This document shows positions 63,873 to 64,000 of a stretch of DNA of 64,000 bases, one piece after another. Each line of letters opens with the position of its first letter. Position 1 is the stretch's first letter. The notes below the pieces were generated by a model. That model worked only from the letters and a program-made list of their open reading frames with translations, was not told where the DNA came from and made no database searches. Source of the DNA: RDXT01 sp033762375 (GTDB lineage: Bacteria > Bacteroidota > Bacteroidia > J057); NCBI GenBank assembly GCA_033762375.1, contig JANRLQ010000064.1, positions 40,656 to 104,655 of the forward strand, given 5' to 3'. The position numbers and the translations under genes were made by a program.

Positions 63873-64000
63873 CTAAGTATATTGGGAATAAAAGGATGTG
63901 CCCCCCACTGTCCTAAAGTTTAAGGTCAGCAGGGATTTGAGTTCATCCTGGTAGAGGTGCAGACTGTTGAGGAAGTTCACGATTTCGTTTCTGAACTGCT
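63873..64000 (-). CDS. C-terminal end of a probable transposase (partial)
   Basis: An open minus-strand frame of at least 41 codons enters from beyond the window and ends at TAG (63873-63875). The visible residues, QFRNEIVNFLNSLHLYQDEL followed by KSLLTLNF, recall the end of IS630-type transposases (…NFF…Y…EL…L…NF). Only the tail is visible, so the family is a guess. A perfect inverted repeat (63859-63884) spans the stop. Confidence 0.35.
   Translation of the reverse strand, partial: QFRNEIVNFLNSLHLYQDELKSLLTLNFRTVGGTSFYSQYT

Overview
The window comes from a Bacteroidota chromosome, most likely a Saprospiria/Lewinella-like lineage. Evidence: several secreted proteins with PKD repeats end in type IX secretion system (T9SS) sorting domains or a gliding-motility-type C-terminal domain; a porQ gene is present; there are two LytS/LytT-type kinase-regulator pairs; and the -7 promoter element TAnnTTTG recurs, mostly as TATATTTG. 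Genes lack obvious Shine-Dalgarno sites and the DNA is moderately GC-rich. The lineage is inferred from gene content only.

Layout. 0-5.6 kb (minus): threonine genes thrB-thrC, a PKD/T9SS cargo protein, and dihydrolipoyl dehydrogenase. 5.9-11.1 kb: a secreted sortilin/BNR-repeat protein, then a LytT/LytS pair. 11.1-11.9 kb: a gene-poor stretch with an intrinsic terminator and a palindromic site at the suf promoter. 11.9-18.7 kb (plus): the Fe-S assembly operon sufB-[ATPase-nuclease]-sufC-sufD-sufS. 18.7-27.4 kb (minus): SirB1-like protein, tRNA-His, a giant PKD adhesin-like protein, an unknown membrane protein and porQ. 27.7-33.7 kb (plus): LOG-family enzyme, lytic transglycosylase, uvrA and a T9SS cargo protein. 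33.7-36.7 kb: an NmrA-like protein, a gene-poor stretch with a possible structured RNA, a coiled-coil lipoprotein and an unknown secreted protein. 36.7-42.3 kb (minus): T9SS cargo, Kelch protein and a second LytT/LytS pair. 42.5-44.8 kb (plus): Nfu, a lipoprotein and a KAS III-like enzyme. 44.8-50.2 kb (minus): GH31 glucosidase, BadF/GlcNAc-type kinase, a decayed GH57 and a radical SAM protein. 50.4-57 kb: GNAT, a large M36 metalloprotease, an unknown secreted protein and a sugar-type MFS transporter. 57-60.5 kb: small secreted proteins and lipoproteins, including a tandem duplicate. 60.5-61.35 kb: a tandem repeat of about 120 bp. 61.5 kb to the end: metallophosphoesterase, an LRR-like lipoprotein and a probable transposase C-terminus at the edge.

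The most unusual element is the pair at 13427-15309. An SMC/OLD-like ATPase and a small protein with a PD-(D/E)XK-type motif sit between sufB and sufC, in the same direction, and tightly spaced or overlapping. The ATPase has a very AT-rich middle third flanked by host-like ends. I read it as a candidate ATPase-nuclease defence module carried inside a housekeeping operon. This is inference, but it is testable.

Other points of interest are a GH57 homologue that has lost its catalytic core, a perfect palindrome at the suf promoter, and orphan terminators that imply unannotated transcripts.
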